Source: Lachnospiraceae bacterium | Lineage (GTDB): Bacteria > Bacillota > Clostridia > Lachnospirales > Lachnospiraceae | Assembly (NCBI GenBank): GCA_910576125.1 | Contig: CAJTHM010000017.1 | Span: forward strand, 1-64,000 | DNA length: 64,000 nt | Direction: 5' to 3' | Part shown: positions 8,228 to 16,301 of the stretch, piece after piece | How the letters are laid out: the number at the start of each line of letters is the position of its first letter | How positions within the stretch are numbered: position 1 is the first letter of the stretch | Notes under the pieces: generated by a model | Told to the model about the DNA's origin: nothing | Seen by the model: only the letters and a program-made list of their open reading frames with translations | Databases searched by the model: none | Position numbers and translations under genes: made by a program

Positions 8228-8266
8228 GTTCCGCATCTGCCCCGCCCAGCACCCGGACATGGGCTG
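8228..8266. repeat. 40-bp repeat, copy 2
   Basis: Second copy of the GC-rich repeat at 2479-2518 (about 35 of 40 positions shared, one gap). As with copy 1, it lies about 20 nt upstream of the start region of a minus-strand gene, here the beta-lactamase-like hydrolase. Confidence 0.7.
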
Positions 8267-8316
8267 TTTTCATTTAGCTCTTGGTATTTCTTAGCTGGAC
8301 TTATGGATCTGTATCT

Positions 8317-8733
8317 CTATTTTTCAATCTTTATTCTCATCCCTTTGCCATTGTATCCAAATGGTACTGCCTCAAATCCACAGCTCTCATAAAATTTCTC
8401 CATACCTCTAATTGATATCAAATTAATAGTACTGTATTCTCCAGCCATAGTTTCATTTTTTATAGCATCTATTATGGAATTTACAAGTTTTTTTCCTATT
8501 CCTTGTTTTTGATATTTTGAGCTGACTACTACGTCAACTAAAAGATATGACATACCATCCCCAATGGCTCTGGCCATACCGACTGTTTTGCTATCGTATG
8601 TCGCCTTTTTTATAATTGTGCTATTCCTTATAGCTTTTTCAACAATGAGTGGATTTTTTATTTCCCAGCCTGCTTCTACCCTCAATTTGTTATATTCATC
8701 TACGTTTATATCATCGTGTATTTCAATCATCAT
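8317..8733 (-). CDS. GNAT family N-acetyltransferase
   Basis: About 138 residues. The acetyl-CoA binding motif A is clear: 'LLVDVVVSSKYQKQGIGKKL', with the Q-x-x-G-x-G/A loop 'QKQGIG', followed by 'FYESCGFEAVP', the usual motif B ending. It would transfer an acetyl group to an amine of unknown identity. I chose the ATG at 8733, since AGAGGA lies about 10 nt before it; an ATG at 8766 has no such site. The gene is clearly richer in A+T than the hydrolase beside it, which suggests separate acquisition. Confidence 0.85.
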   Translation of the reverse strand: MMIEIHDDINVDEYNKLRVEAGWEIKNPLIVEKAIRNSTIIKKATYDSKTVGMARAIGDGMSYLLVDVVVSSKYQKQGIGKKLVNSIIDAIKNETMAGEYSTINLISIRGMEKFYESCGFEAVPFGYNGKGMRIKIEK

Positions 8734-8790
8734 TTTCACCATTCCTCTAATCGCAAATTCATCCAAAAACCGACCGCTGTTTTTCGTTTT

Positions 8791-10360
8791 TCAGATTCTT
8801 TCAATCACGCAGCTATGCGCTTTCTTTTTTGCATCATAGCCGATTCCCACCAGCACGATCTCGCCGCCATAGTCCTTCAATACGGCAGGGTAATTCCGCT
8901 CTTTCACCTGCCGGATTGCTCCCTCGGACGACTTGTTCCATTTCAGCTCCACCACCAGCGCCGGAAACGCGGATCTGCGCTTTGGCAGGTATACCACATC
9001 CGCGATTCCTTTTCCGGACGGCAGCTCCTCCACCTTCAGGTACTGATCCAGCGCGGCAATGTACGCGAACTTAATCACGTACCGCAATGCCTGTTCGTCA
9101 TTATAGTAGGCGGGCGCATATTGGGAATCCCGAATCTCTTCCACGGCCTTTGCGACTGCCTCTGCATCTCCCGCTATCGTATCCTCCAAAAGCTTTTCGG
9201 AGCGGCCAAGCAGCTCCATCCATTTCCGGTTCACGTTCGTGCCTTTCAGAATCTTTCGGAACTCAATCCGCACCTCCTCATTGGGGATGCGCACCGTCCC
9301 CTCCTCCTCATGCCAGGTCAGGTACCCCAAATGAATCAGCAGAGTCAGCACATCATCGCAGCTTTTGAAGGATTCAAAGTCATTCTCGAAAAGGTCTGTG
9401 TCGACCTCTACCTCTTCCCCGGAAATCAGCCGGGAAATGGTCTCCTGCAGCCCCTCAAAGTCCATATTGATATATGTCATCAGGGATTCCGCCGCAGAAG
9501 TCCTCTGCCAGTAGGAGCCGAACTTCCTCTTTCTCATGGCCAGCATGACGGAATAGGGATTGTAGATGGCCCCGATGTCCGGGAAATCGTACCCGTCATA
9601 CCAGCTTCTGGCATCCCCGAAGTCCATCCCGTAGCTTTCACACAGCCTCTTTACCTCGCTTTCCGTGAAACCGGTAAACTCCGCGAACCCATCCGGGTCA
9701 AGCACCGAATATTCTCTAAAATCCGAGATGGCTGACTGGGAGCCGTCCTTCTTGATGGGCAGGATTCCCGTCATGTAAGCCGCTGGGCGTGAAGTTGTTG
9801 TTCTTGAACCAGCCCCTGAGGAAATTCAGATACTTCCTCTGTACTACCGTATCTCCCTTCGCCTCCCGAATCAGCGCGTCCCACTCGTCAATGATGAACA
9901 CGAACGCTTTCCCTGATTTTTCCACACAGCCAATCATGGCATCCGCAAGGCTTTTCCCTTCCAGCTCCGGATACTCTTCCGTCAGTTCCCTGTAGACTGC
10001 ATCGGCAATCATATTTGGCACATTTGAAAGTGGTATGTCCATTCTCTCCGCATCGGAGATAAAGCCGGTGATGTCCAGATTGATGACATGATATTGGTTC
10101 AGATGCGCCAGATATCCCTGCGTCCCTGCTATCTCCTTGTCGTCAAAGAGCCCATGGGAATCGCAGGAACAGTCATAGTATGCACACAGCATCATTGCCG
10201 CGTAGGACTTCCCAAAGCGCCTTGGCCTGCTGATACAGGACAACTTCTCCCTTGTCCCCACAGTATTATTTATCAAGGCAATCAAGCCTGTTTTATCCAC
10301 ATATTCAGACTGTAGTATCTCCTGGTATCCACTGTTTCCCGGATTCAAATATGCTCCCAT
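8791..10360 (-). pseudogene. AAA-ATPase_like/PD-(D/E)XK protein with frameshift
   Basis: Second member of the family seen at 4739-5401, here full length (about 520 residues) but split. The 5' part has 'YVDKTGLIALI', the P-loop variant 'ISRPRRFGKS' and Walker B 'FVFIIDEWDALIR'. The 3' part begins 'YMTGILPIKKDGSQSAI' and ends with the nuclease-like core 'GIADVVYLPKRRSAFPALVV', 'ELKWNKS'. One extra base near 9783-9787 separates the halves; removing it joins 'FKNNNFTP' to 'AAYMTGILP' as in relatives. The gene has a good ribosome binding site (GGAGA) at 10360. Either recently inactivated or a sequencing error. Confidence 0.85.
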
Positions 10361-10539
10361 TGGAATCTCCTTCCGCGGCCATGCGTTAACACTCTTTTGT
10401 TTAGTTTATACCAGAACCGTCAATAAGACAATACCTCGTTCCATTATCTTTCCGGCAGAATAAAACGCAGAATAAAGTTTGCCAGGAGTTCGATAGATGC
10501 TCTTTTCGGAAAGAAAATATTCTGCAGCTAATCTGTGAG

Positions 10540-10720
10540 CGCCATAATCCCAAGACATCATTATATCATGGAGGAAGCGCCGGTCATTGTGTTTGTGGTC
10601 AATTCATTAGGCAAGAGCATTCTGGAAGATTTGACGCCGGAGGAGCACATTTCCGAAATCTGCAATATCCAGTCTGTAAGCGCTTCCATACAGAATATGC
10701 TCAGCACATGGAAAAGCTAA
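10540..10720 (+). pseudogene. Nitroreductase fragment
   Basis: The reading 'EEAPVIVFVVNS' ... 'EEHISEICNIQSVSASIQNM' matches the central part of FMN-dependent nitroreductases, where 'IQNM' precedes the 'LGLG' segment. Both the N-terminal FMN-binding arginine region and the C-terminal third are missing; the frame ends six residues after the match. A dead fragment forming the left edge of the AT-rich TetR/CPBP block. Confidence 0.7.
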
Positions 10721-10898
10721 AGAGCAGCTTTCCCACGTCCTGCAAACAGAGTTACCCACAATTCCATAAAATAGCCAGTTATACACATTTCCACGAATGC
10801 CGACTACAACGGAATTCCTCTCATTCTTCTCTTTTTTACTTTCATGCTTTATAGTGTTTTCTGATTAGAGAAAATTGGGTGAAAGTTTAGTCTAAGGA

Positions 10899-10947
10899 TT
10901 GACAAAATCAGATTTGCGGTTTATAATGTAATTCTTGTTATATAACA
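10899..10947 (+). promoter_or_regulatory. Consensus promoter and candidate TetR operator
   Basis: TTGACA at 10899-10904 and TATAAT at 10922-10927 with a 17-bp spacer form a perfect vegetative promoter. A perfect 12-bp palindrome, TGTTATATAACA, at 10936-10947 covers the likely transcription start. It is the natural candidate operator for the TetR-type regulator encoded 26 bp downstream, implying autorepression. Confidence 0.8.
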
Positions 10948-10973
10948 TAAATTATTAAGTAGGAGGAAAAGCT

Positions 10974-11546
10974 ATGCCGCCAAAACCTAAAATCACAAAA
11001 AATATGGTTATTGACGCTGCCTTTGAGGTTGCCCGTGAAGCAGGTGGAGAAAACATCAATGCAAGGACTGTTGCCAAAAAGCTTAATTGTTCAACACAGC
11101 CTGTTATGTACCACTTTGCGACGATTGAGGAATTAAAAAAAGCTGTCTATGCAAAATTGGACTGGTATCATACAGAATATTTGATGAAGATTAAAGAACC
11201 ACAGAAAGGGGCTATGCTTGGAATCGGAATAAACTATATTCGATTTGCGGTTGAAGAACCAAACTTATTCCGCTTTCTATTTCAATCGGGTTTTGCAGTT
11301 GAGAACAATCTGCTTGAAATGATTGACTCACCAGAACTTGTACCTGTTATTTCTGCAATGCAGAAAGCAATAGGCATGAATATTGAGCAGACAAAAAAGG
11401 TTTTTTTATCAATTTCTCTATTTGCCCATGGATATGCAAGCATCATAGCCAACAATTCATTAGAGTATGATGAAGAACTCATAAAATCTCATTTAGAACG
11501 GGCTTACAGAGGGGCAATATTAGCCGCACAGGAGGAAACGAAATGA
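10974..11546 (+). CDS. TetR/AcrR family transcriptional regulator
   Basis: A 190-residue regulator. The N-terminal helix-turn-helix spans about residues 10-50 ('MVIDAAFEVAREAGG', 'INARTVAKKLNCSTQPVMYHF'), and the C-terminal ligand-binding part is alpha-helical, as usual. It starts after AGGAGG. It overlaps the following CPBP gene by 4 nt (ATGA), so the two are co-translated and the regulator probably controls its own operon through the palindrome over the promoter. The block has lower GC than the surrounding genes. The inducer is unknown. Confidence 0.9.
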   Translation: MPPKPKITKNMVIDAAFEVAREAGGENINARTVAKKLNCSTQPVMYHFATIEELKKAVYAKLDWYHTEYLMKIKEPQKGAMLGIGINYIRFAVEEPNLFRFLFQSGFAVENNLLEMIDSPELVPVISAMQKAIGMNIEQTKKVFLSISLFAHGYASIIANNSLEYDEELIKSHLERAYRGAILAAQEETK

Positions 11547-12223
11547 AAAATCAGCAAATTATGAGTAATAACAAAAAAAGTGTTGTTCTCACACTCATAG
11601 GTATAACAGTAATGATACTGTTGACTTTAACGAAAGTTGTTCCGTCCTCGACAATAGCAGGATATTCCGTATTTGTGGGGGTAGCGTTTTTCTTTATAGT
11701 GGAAGCTGTCACCAAAACGCGAGGTGCCGAATCGGGTTTGCGTTTCAATACGATTGCGGCGGATTTCAAAAAGTCGGGTGTGCTTCTTTTGGTGTTGCTA
11801 CCGAGCGTGAGTGGTATTGCAGCGCTTGTTGTAGGAGATATGATTTTCGGCGGAGAATTTGTTGCCCATGTAATGGGACGGACGAGTTCTATACTGTCTT
11901 TCGATAAGACAGCATTATTGATAGGTCAAGTTATCATTGCAGCATTTGGAGAAGAAATTGCGTATCGAGGTTTCTTCTTTGGAAAATCCTCAAAAATATT
12001 TCCGATTTGGGTTAGTGCAGTGGTATCATCCGCTGTTTTTGCTGCTGGACATATTGCTACGGGAAACATAGGGATTGTAGCTTATGACATTGCCGGCGTA
12101 TTCATTGACAGCTTGATTTTCTCGGTGATTTATCAAAAATCCGAGAATTGCGTTATCAGCACCTTTTCACACATTCTCGGAAATGCAATATCCCTTGTTG
12201 CCGTGTTTGTATTCTTTTTATAA
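11543..12223 (+). CDS. CPBP family intramembrane glutamic protease
   Basis: A 226-residue multi-spanning membrane protein of the CAAX-protease/bacteriocin-processing (CPBP, ABI) family. The catalytic motif EExxxR is present as 'GEEIAYRGFFFG' near residue 137, with later conserved histidines in 'VFAAGHIATG' and 'FSHILGNA'. Family members cleave membrane peptides and often confer bacteriocin self-immunity; the substrate here is not known. It follows the TetR gene with a 4-nt overlap and shares its promoter. All key residues are intact. Confidence 0.9.
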   Translation: MKNQQIMSNNKKSVVLTLIGITVMILLTLTKVVPSSTIAGYSVFVGVAFFFIVEAVTKTRGAESGLRFNTIAADFKKSGVLLLVLLPSVSGIAALVVGDMIFGGEFVAHVMGRTSSILSFDKTALLIGQVIIAAFGEEIAYRGFFFGKSSKIFPIWVSAVVSSAVFAAGHIATGNIGIVAYDIAGVFIDSLIFSVIYQKSENCVISTFSHILGNAISLVAVFVFFL

Positions 12224-12244
12224 AAAATAAGAGAGGTAGATGAT

Positions 12245-12408
12245 ATGGTAAGCGCGATTTTAGAATGGATACACTGCCCTGTCTGCGGAAATAAAACAAG
12301 ATTACAGATACGAACAGATACAGAATTGTAAAACTTTCCTCTCTACTGCCCAAAATGCAAACAGGAAAGTCTGATTGACGCAAAGAATTTGCAGATAACA
12401 GTTATTAA
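12245..12408 (+). pseudogene. Cysteine-rich KTR protein with internal stop
   Basis: Reads 'WIHCPVCGNKTRLQIRTDTEL', then a TAA at 12329-12331 in place of a usual lysine codon, then 'NFPLYCPKCKQESLIDAK' in the same frame. The two CxxC pairs make a zinc ribbon. Such small KTR-domain proteins are typical passengers of conjugative transposons beside resistance genes. The usual last residues are replaced by the edge of the phosphatase fragment. A ribosome binding site (AGAGGT) is present. Confidence 0.75.
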
Positions 12409-13341
12409 CATTATGCTCCGGAAATTTCGTTTTTGCTACAGCTTCCCACCATTCTGGATATGGGTTCCTATCTTTTCGTCCATGGAGGGATTTCCACCGA
12501 CGACCTGGACTGCCTGTCCGGCACCCCCAGGTATCAGTGGCTGAAAAACGACCGTTTTCTGGAACAGGACTGCCGCTTTTCCCGATGCGTGGTCACCGGG
12601 CACTGGCCGGTATGTCTCTACAGACAGGACGAGCTGAACATGAATCCCCTCTTCGACTATGAGCGCAGGGTCATTGCCATGGACGGCGGATGCGGCCTGA
12701 AGACCACAGGACAGCTGAACGCCCTGGTTTTTCCGGACAAGGATGCCCCCATGGAAAAGGTCACCTGGGAATCCTACGATGCCTTTCCCCTTGTGACAGC
12801 CCTGGAGAACCAGGAAAAGAAGCCTTTCTCCCTGTACATCCAGTATCTCGACAGCCAGGTGGATCTCCTGGAAGAAAAGGATGGCATGACGCTCTGCCGC
12901 CATTCGGGCAGCGGCAAAGAATTGTGGATTCCCTCCTGTTACCTCTACCGTCGGGAGGACGGATGGCATGCCAATGATTACACCGACGAAGAACTGGAAG
13001 TGGACGCCGGAGACGAACTTTCCGTCCTCTACAGCCATGCGTCCGGATGTTATGTGAAAAAGAATGGCATTTCTGGGTGGTACAGGGGCAGTTACCGGGA
13101 ATCCCCTTCCCTGGGGATTTCCCCGGGCTCGGTCAGCGTCCTGGGACTGATGAACGATGCGGAGAACCGGGTACAGCTCCTGATAGACCGGGATGTGCTG
13201 AAAGGGACTTATTTCGGCTGTCACCCTAACGTCAATACAAGCAGTCTCCGCATCAGGATGGACAACTTACTGGAACGGATTCTGCCTGCCATCCATCATG
13301 AACCGCTTATGGTGGAGCTGAAGGGAGACCCGAATCCGTGA
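12409..13341 (+). pseudogene. Calcineurin-like phosphoesterase, 5' end missing
   Basis: About 300 residues remain. 'YLFVHGGIS' and 'VTGHWPV' are the C-terminal histidine motifs of the metallophosphoesterase core, and 'VIAMDGGCG' is the closing strand found in serine/threonine phosphatase-like proteins. The motifs that carry most metal ligands (GDIHG and GDxxDRG) are missing, so it cannot be active. A long C-terminal extension with an SH3-like character follows. There is no ATG or ribosome binding site: the frame opens after a TAA at 12406, at the junction with the KTR remnant. GC content is back to that of the chromosome. Confidence 0.75.
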
Positions 13342-13437
13342 ACCTTGCTACATATTTGCAAGCCGAAAACAAGCTTTTGTCAATTTGCGCAAGGCAAAAA
13401 ATCCAGACTTTCTCCAATGCCCCTCTGATACCCAATT

Positions 13438-13539
13438 TATACTGCTTAACGATTTCACTTGCCGTGAAACCAGACTGCATAACGCTGACTGGTTCATTCG
13501 CATGATTACATTAGGCAGCATTCAGCGTTATGCAGTATA
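13438..13539. repeat. Palindromic element, second copy
   Basis: ACTGCATAACGCTGA at 13474-13488 is perfectly inverted at 13522-13536 (33-bp loop). A third arm, TATACTGCTTAACG at 13438-13451, also pairs with 13526-13539 with one mismatch. It shares its ends with the element at 2547-2610. The rest of the 13342-13560 gap holds nothing recognisable. Confidence 0.7.
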
Positions 13540-13569
13540 ACGCCGCAGTCTCTTTACAGAAACTGAGAA

Positions 13570-14703
13570 TTAATCACACAAAATCTCGCACACCTTTTCC
13601 AGATGCTCCCTGATAGCCAGGTGCTGGGGGCATTTCTTCTCGCAGATACCGCACTTTTTGCAGTCCGCAAAGGTCTTGCCTTCTTTCTGGAGGTAATTCT
13701 TCATCATATTCTTCGCATGGTCTTTCAGGCCGTACACATTATAATAGGTATACATCTCAAAAATCCGGGGGATGTCGATTCCCACAGGGCAGGGCTGGCA
13801 GTATTTGCAGCCTGTGCAGTAAAGCTCCGAGAACTTCTTGATTTCCTCCATGGCAGCGCCCAGCTGCTCCCACTCTTCCGCGGAGAATGCCGTATCGTCG
13901 GAGGCCACTTTGATGTTCTTCTGCACCATGTCCAGGTTCTGCATGCCGGAAAGGGCGCAGTTCAGGTTCGGGTTGCCCAGGCAGAATTTGAACGCCAGTT
14001 CGTATGTAGCGATGGAAGCCTTGCCGGTGAGCTTCGCGTAGAGGTCTGTGGGAGCCGCCAGCCTGCCGCCGCCCACGGGACCCATGGCAACGGTGCCAAG
14101 GCCTTTTTCATTCACATATTTGATCATCTCTTCATTGGAACGGTCAAGGAGATTGTACTGGCAGAGCATGGACTCCATCTTCACGCCCCGTTCCTCGGAG
14201 GTGTCCACGATGTGCCTGATGACTTCCGGCGCGTCATGGAACGAAAAGGAAATGTGGCGGATAAGGCCCTCTTCCTTGGCCTTCGCGGCAGCCTCCAGAA
14301 GGCCCTCCTTTACGACTACATTGTTGTAGGAATTGCGGTTCAGGGCCCAGAAATGGTAGAAATCCACATGGTCTGTGCCCAGGCGGGAAAGGCTCTTCTC
14401 CAGGCGCTTTCTGTAACCGTCGGCTCCTATGCCTGCGTCTATGGGGCATTTGGTGGAGATGAGGATCCTGTCCCGGAAACCTTTTACCGCATGTCCCAGG
14501 GCCGCCTCGCTGTTCTCGCTGCAGTATCCGGGAGCGGTGTCGAAATAGTTCACGCCGTTCTCATAGGCATATGCAATCATTTCGTCCACCTTGTCCTGAT
14601 CCACGAAATTCTTCTCGCCCTCCTTATATTCCGGAAAGCGCATGCATCCAAATCCCAGTGCCGAAATCTTCTCTCCTGTTTTGCCGAATTCACGATAGTT
14701 CAT
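13570..14703 (-). CDS. Aldo/keto reductase with two 4Fe-4S clusters
   Basis: A 377-residue oxidoreductase. The N-terminal 280 residues form the aldo/keto reductase barrel: catalytic aspartate and tyrosine in 'YFDTAPGYC', lysine in 'ILISTKCP', histidine in 'VDFYHFW'. The C-terminus adds a ferredoxin-like part with 'CTGCKYCQPC' and 'CKKCGICEKKC', enough for two 4Fe-4S clusters, as in the anaerobe-type proteins of this family. It probably passes electrons between NAD(P)H or ferredoxin and an unknown carbonyl substrate. The ATG at 14703 follows AAAGGAT. A 102-bp inverted-repeat element lies in its upstream region and may affect its transcription. Confidence 0.9.
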   Translation of the reverse strand: MNYREFGKTGEKISALGFGCMRFPEYKEGEKNFVDQDKVDEMIAYAYENGVNYFDTAPGYCSENSEAALGHAVKGFRDRILISTKCPIDAGIGADGYRKRLEKSLSRLGTDHVDFYHFWALNRNSYNNVVVKEGLLEAAAKAKEEGLIRHISFSFHDAPEVIRHIVDTSEERGVKMESMLCQYNLLDRSNEEMIKYVNEKGLGTVAMGPVGGGRLAAPTDLYAKLTGKASIATYELAFKFCLGNPNLNCALSGMQNLDMVQKNIKVASDDTAFSAEEWEQLGAAMEEIKKFSELYCTGCKYCQPCPVGIDIPRIFEMYTYYNVYGLKDHAKNMMKNYLQKEGKTFADCKKCGICEKKCPQHLAIREHLEKVCEILCD

Positions 14704-14755
14704 CTTGTCATCCTTTCTTGGTTACATTATTTTTTGTTATATTAGACAATTCCTT

Positions 14756-14857
14756 AGGAACTGTCGGAAAATAACCGCTACAATTTGTTTAGGAAAAAGC
14801 CCGGAAATACAATAAAAATTGCTGCAGACTTGTAGCGGTTATTTGCAGACACTTCCT
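14756..14857. repeat. 102-bp MITE-like inverted repeat
   Basis: A 28-bp arm at 14756-14783 is inverted at 14830-14857 with three mismatches; the inner 15 bp (AAATAACCGCTACAA) match perfectly. The loop is 46 bp. It encodes nothing and sits in the upstream region of the aldo/keto reductase gene. Its sequence is unrelated to the 63-bp palindromes. Confidence 0.7.
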
Positions 14858-14879
14858 TAGTGCCTGCAAGCTGAAACTT

Positions 14880-15446
14880 TTATTCTGCAGTATACCTTTC
14901 CCATACTTGCGGCAATTTAGACTGTATAAAAGAAGCATAGGCGCAGTCAGGGGTTTCTATCATATGCTTTTCCTTTAAATATTCGACACAGCATGAATAC
15001 CACCATTCCAGCTGCTGCTCCGATTTATCTTCAAAATGACCTATCTTCATTTTACCCTGCTTCACATATTCCGTAAATAGAGCATATGCATTTTCTACCC
15101 GGAAACACCTCGTTACTTCAACAGGTTCTGTCGCCAGTCTCGCACAAGGGATATTTTTGAATGGAATGACTTGATTTTCTTCTGCAAGGACTTCGTAGAT
15201 ATATCCGCTGACGCCTTCCGATACTTCTTTCAGCGCATTCGGGTACAGTTCGTGGTAAATCGGTATATTACTGTCGCCTTCAAAACCATAAGGAAACCAA
15301 TAATAGGGCCGTTCTACGGCATTGCATAAATAGAATGCGGCAACTACATCTATTGTAGTCATATATACATATGGCCTGTCATGGTCAGCCTGATTGGGTT
15401 TTAATACTTTAATATTTCCTGTGTTACTTCCATGATATAGTATCAT
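14880..15446 (-). CDS. Uncharacterised protein with YHGS start
   Basis: A 188-residue soluble protein starting after a strong AAGGAGG. The N-terminus 'MILYHGSNTGNI', then 'PYVYMTTIDVVAAFYL', resembles the opening strands of ADP-ribosyltransferase-fold proteins, where a histidine in 'YHGS' and a following tyrosine contact NAD. I cannot identify a clear third (glutamate) motif, so this is a weak structural hint and not a function call. No membrane segment or signal peptide. It is followed on the same strand only by the inverted repeat; upstream lies the P-loop kinase-like gene, 66 nt away. Confidence 0.75.
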   Translation of the reverse strand: MILYHGSNTGNIKVLKPNQADHDRPYVYMTTIDVVAAFYLCNAVERPYYWFPYGFEGDSNIPIYHELYPNALKEVSEGVSGYIYEVLAEENQVIPFKNIPCARLATEPVEVTRCFRVENAYALFTEYVKQGKMKIGHFEDKSEQQLEWWYSCCVEYLKEKHMIETPDCAYASFIQSKLPQVWERYTAE

Positions 15447-15512
15447 AGCGGCTTCCTCCTTAAATGCCGATTTATATATGATTATACTCCGTCTCTGCGT
15501 ATTCTTCGTATT

Positions 15513-16100
15513 TCATACATGTTTTTCCATCACTATGCCTTGTAAAAAGAGGTCGAACGTCTGTTCCCTGTCTTTTGCGGTCTCAAAGTACGGCAGACCG
15601 TATTTTTGGCATTGCTCTTTCATGCAGATGCTTTGCTCCACGATATATACTGCGCCCTCCCGGAGCTCTTCCTCCGATTTGTAAAAGGTGTAGTCCTTTT
15701 CCGTGTCATATCTCTTTTGAATGGCGAACCGCTCCTCCGGCGTCACGTCGGACGTAATGAAATAGAAGATATCACAGTTCGCCCCATGGATATATTTCAT
15801 ATAATCCTCCGGCAGGAGCTGATACATATCCAACACCATACCGGGTTGGAACTCATCGTATTCGCCGCTGTCCAGCATCGCCCGGACAAAAGGGGCCATC
15901 TTACCGCTGATCAGGCGCAATGTGTCCATGGAGGATAGTCCGGTGTAGGTATTCACCCCTGTTTCGGGGAAACACTTCTCAACCCCCGCTATGATCGAAT
16001 CCATGCTGATATGCTGATACCCGTACTGCTTTGCCAGACGGCGGGAAATCGTGCTCTTCCCGGCTCTTGGGACACCTGCGATAATAATGTTGTTTTTCAT
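15513..16100 (-). CDS. P-loop NTPase, kinase-like
   Basis: About 195 residues. Walker A is at the very N-terminus, 'IIIAGVPRAGKSTIS', and there is 'ISMDSIIAG' where nucleotide or shikimate kinase-like enzymes bind substrate, then 'DIFYFITSDVTPEERF' late in the fold. It resembles small adenylate kinase- or AAA_33-type proteins; the substrate is unknown. I chose the ATG at 16100, which has a purine-rich site (GGAGAGAAGG) upstream, over 16136. A good promoter precedes it. Together with the following YHGS protein it may form a two-gene unit. Confidence 0.8.
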   Translation of the reverse strand: MKNNIIIAGVPRAGKSTISRRLAKQYGYQHISMDSIIAGVEKCFPETGVNTYTGLSSMDTLRLISGKMAPFVRAMLDSGEYDEFQPGMVLDMYQLLPEDYMKYIHGANCDIFYFITSDVTPEERFAIQKRYDTEKDYTFYKSEEELREGAVYIVEQSICMKEQCQKYGLPYFETAKDREQTFDLFLQGIVMEKHV

Positions 16101-16160
16101 CTTGCCTTCTCTCCAAATGCTGTTTTTTGATTTCAATTCAGATCTCTTTAGTTTTGATAA

Positions 16161-16189
16161 AGTATGTCACAGAACGCTTCTTCTGTCAA
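16161..16189 (-). promoter_or_regulatory. Promoter of the P-loop NTPase gene
   Basis: On the minus strand TTGACA (16184-16189), a 17-bp spacer and CATACT (16161-16166) lie about 60 bp before the ATG at 16100. Perfect -35 and good -10 element. Confidence 0.7.
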
Positions 16190-16248
16190 GATGCCGCGGC
16201 AAGGTTGAAGTATGTTGAAATCTGTTGAAATCCGAGAGAGATTCGAGA

Positions 16249-16284
16249 GGGCAACGGTTCAGCCTGGACGCTGAAACGTTGCCC
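16249..16284 (-). terminator. Strong hairpin after the ABC exporter operon
   Basis: GGGCAACGGTTCAGC at 16249-16263 is inverted at 16270-16284 with one mismatch and a 6-nt loop. It follows the end of the exporter operon by 18 nt. No T-tract follows on the minus strand, so it may protect the mRNA end rather than terminate by itself. Confidence 0.5.
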
Positions 16285-16301
16285 TGGAACTCCCCCTCGC
16301 G

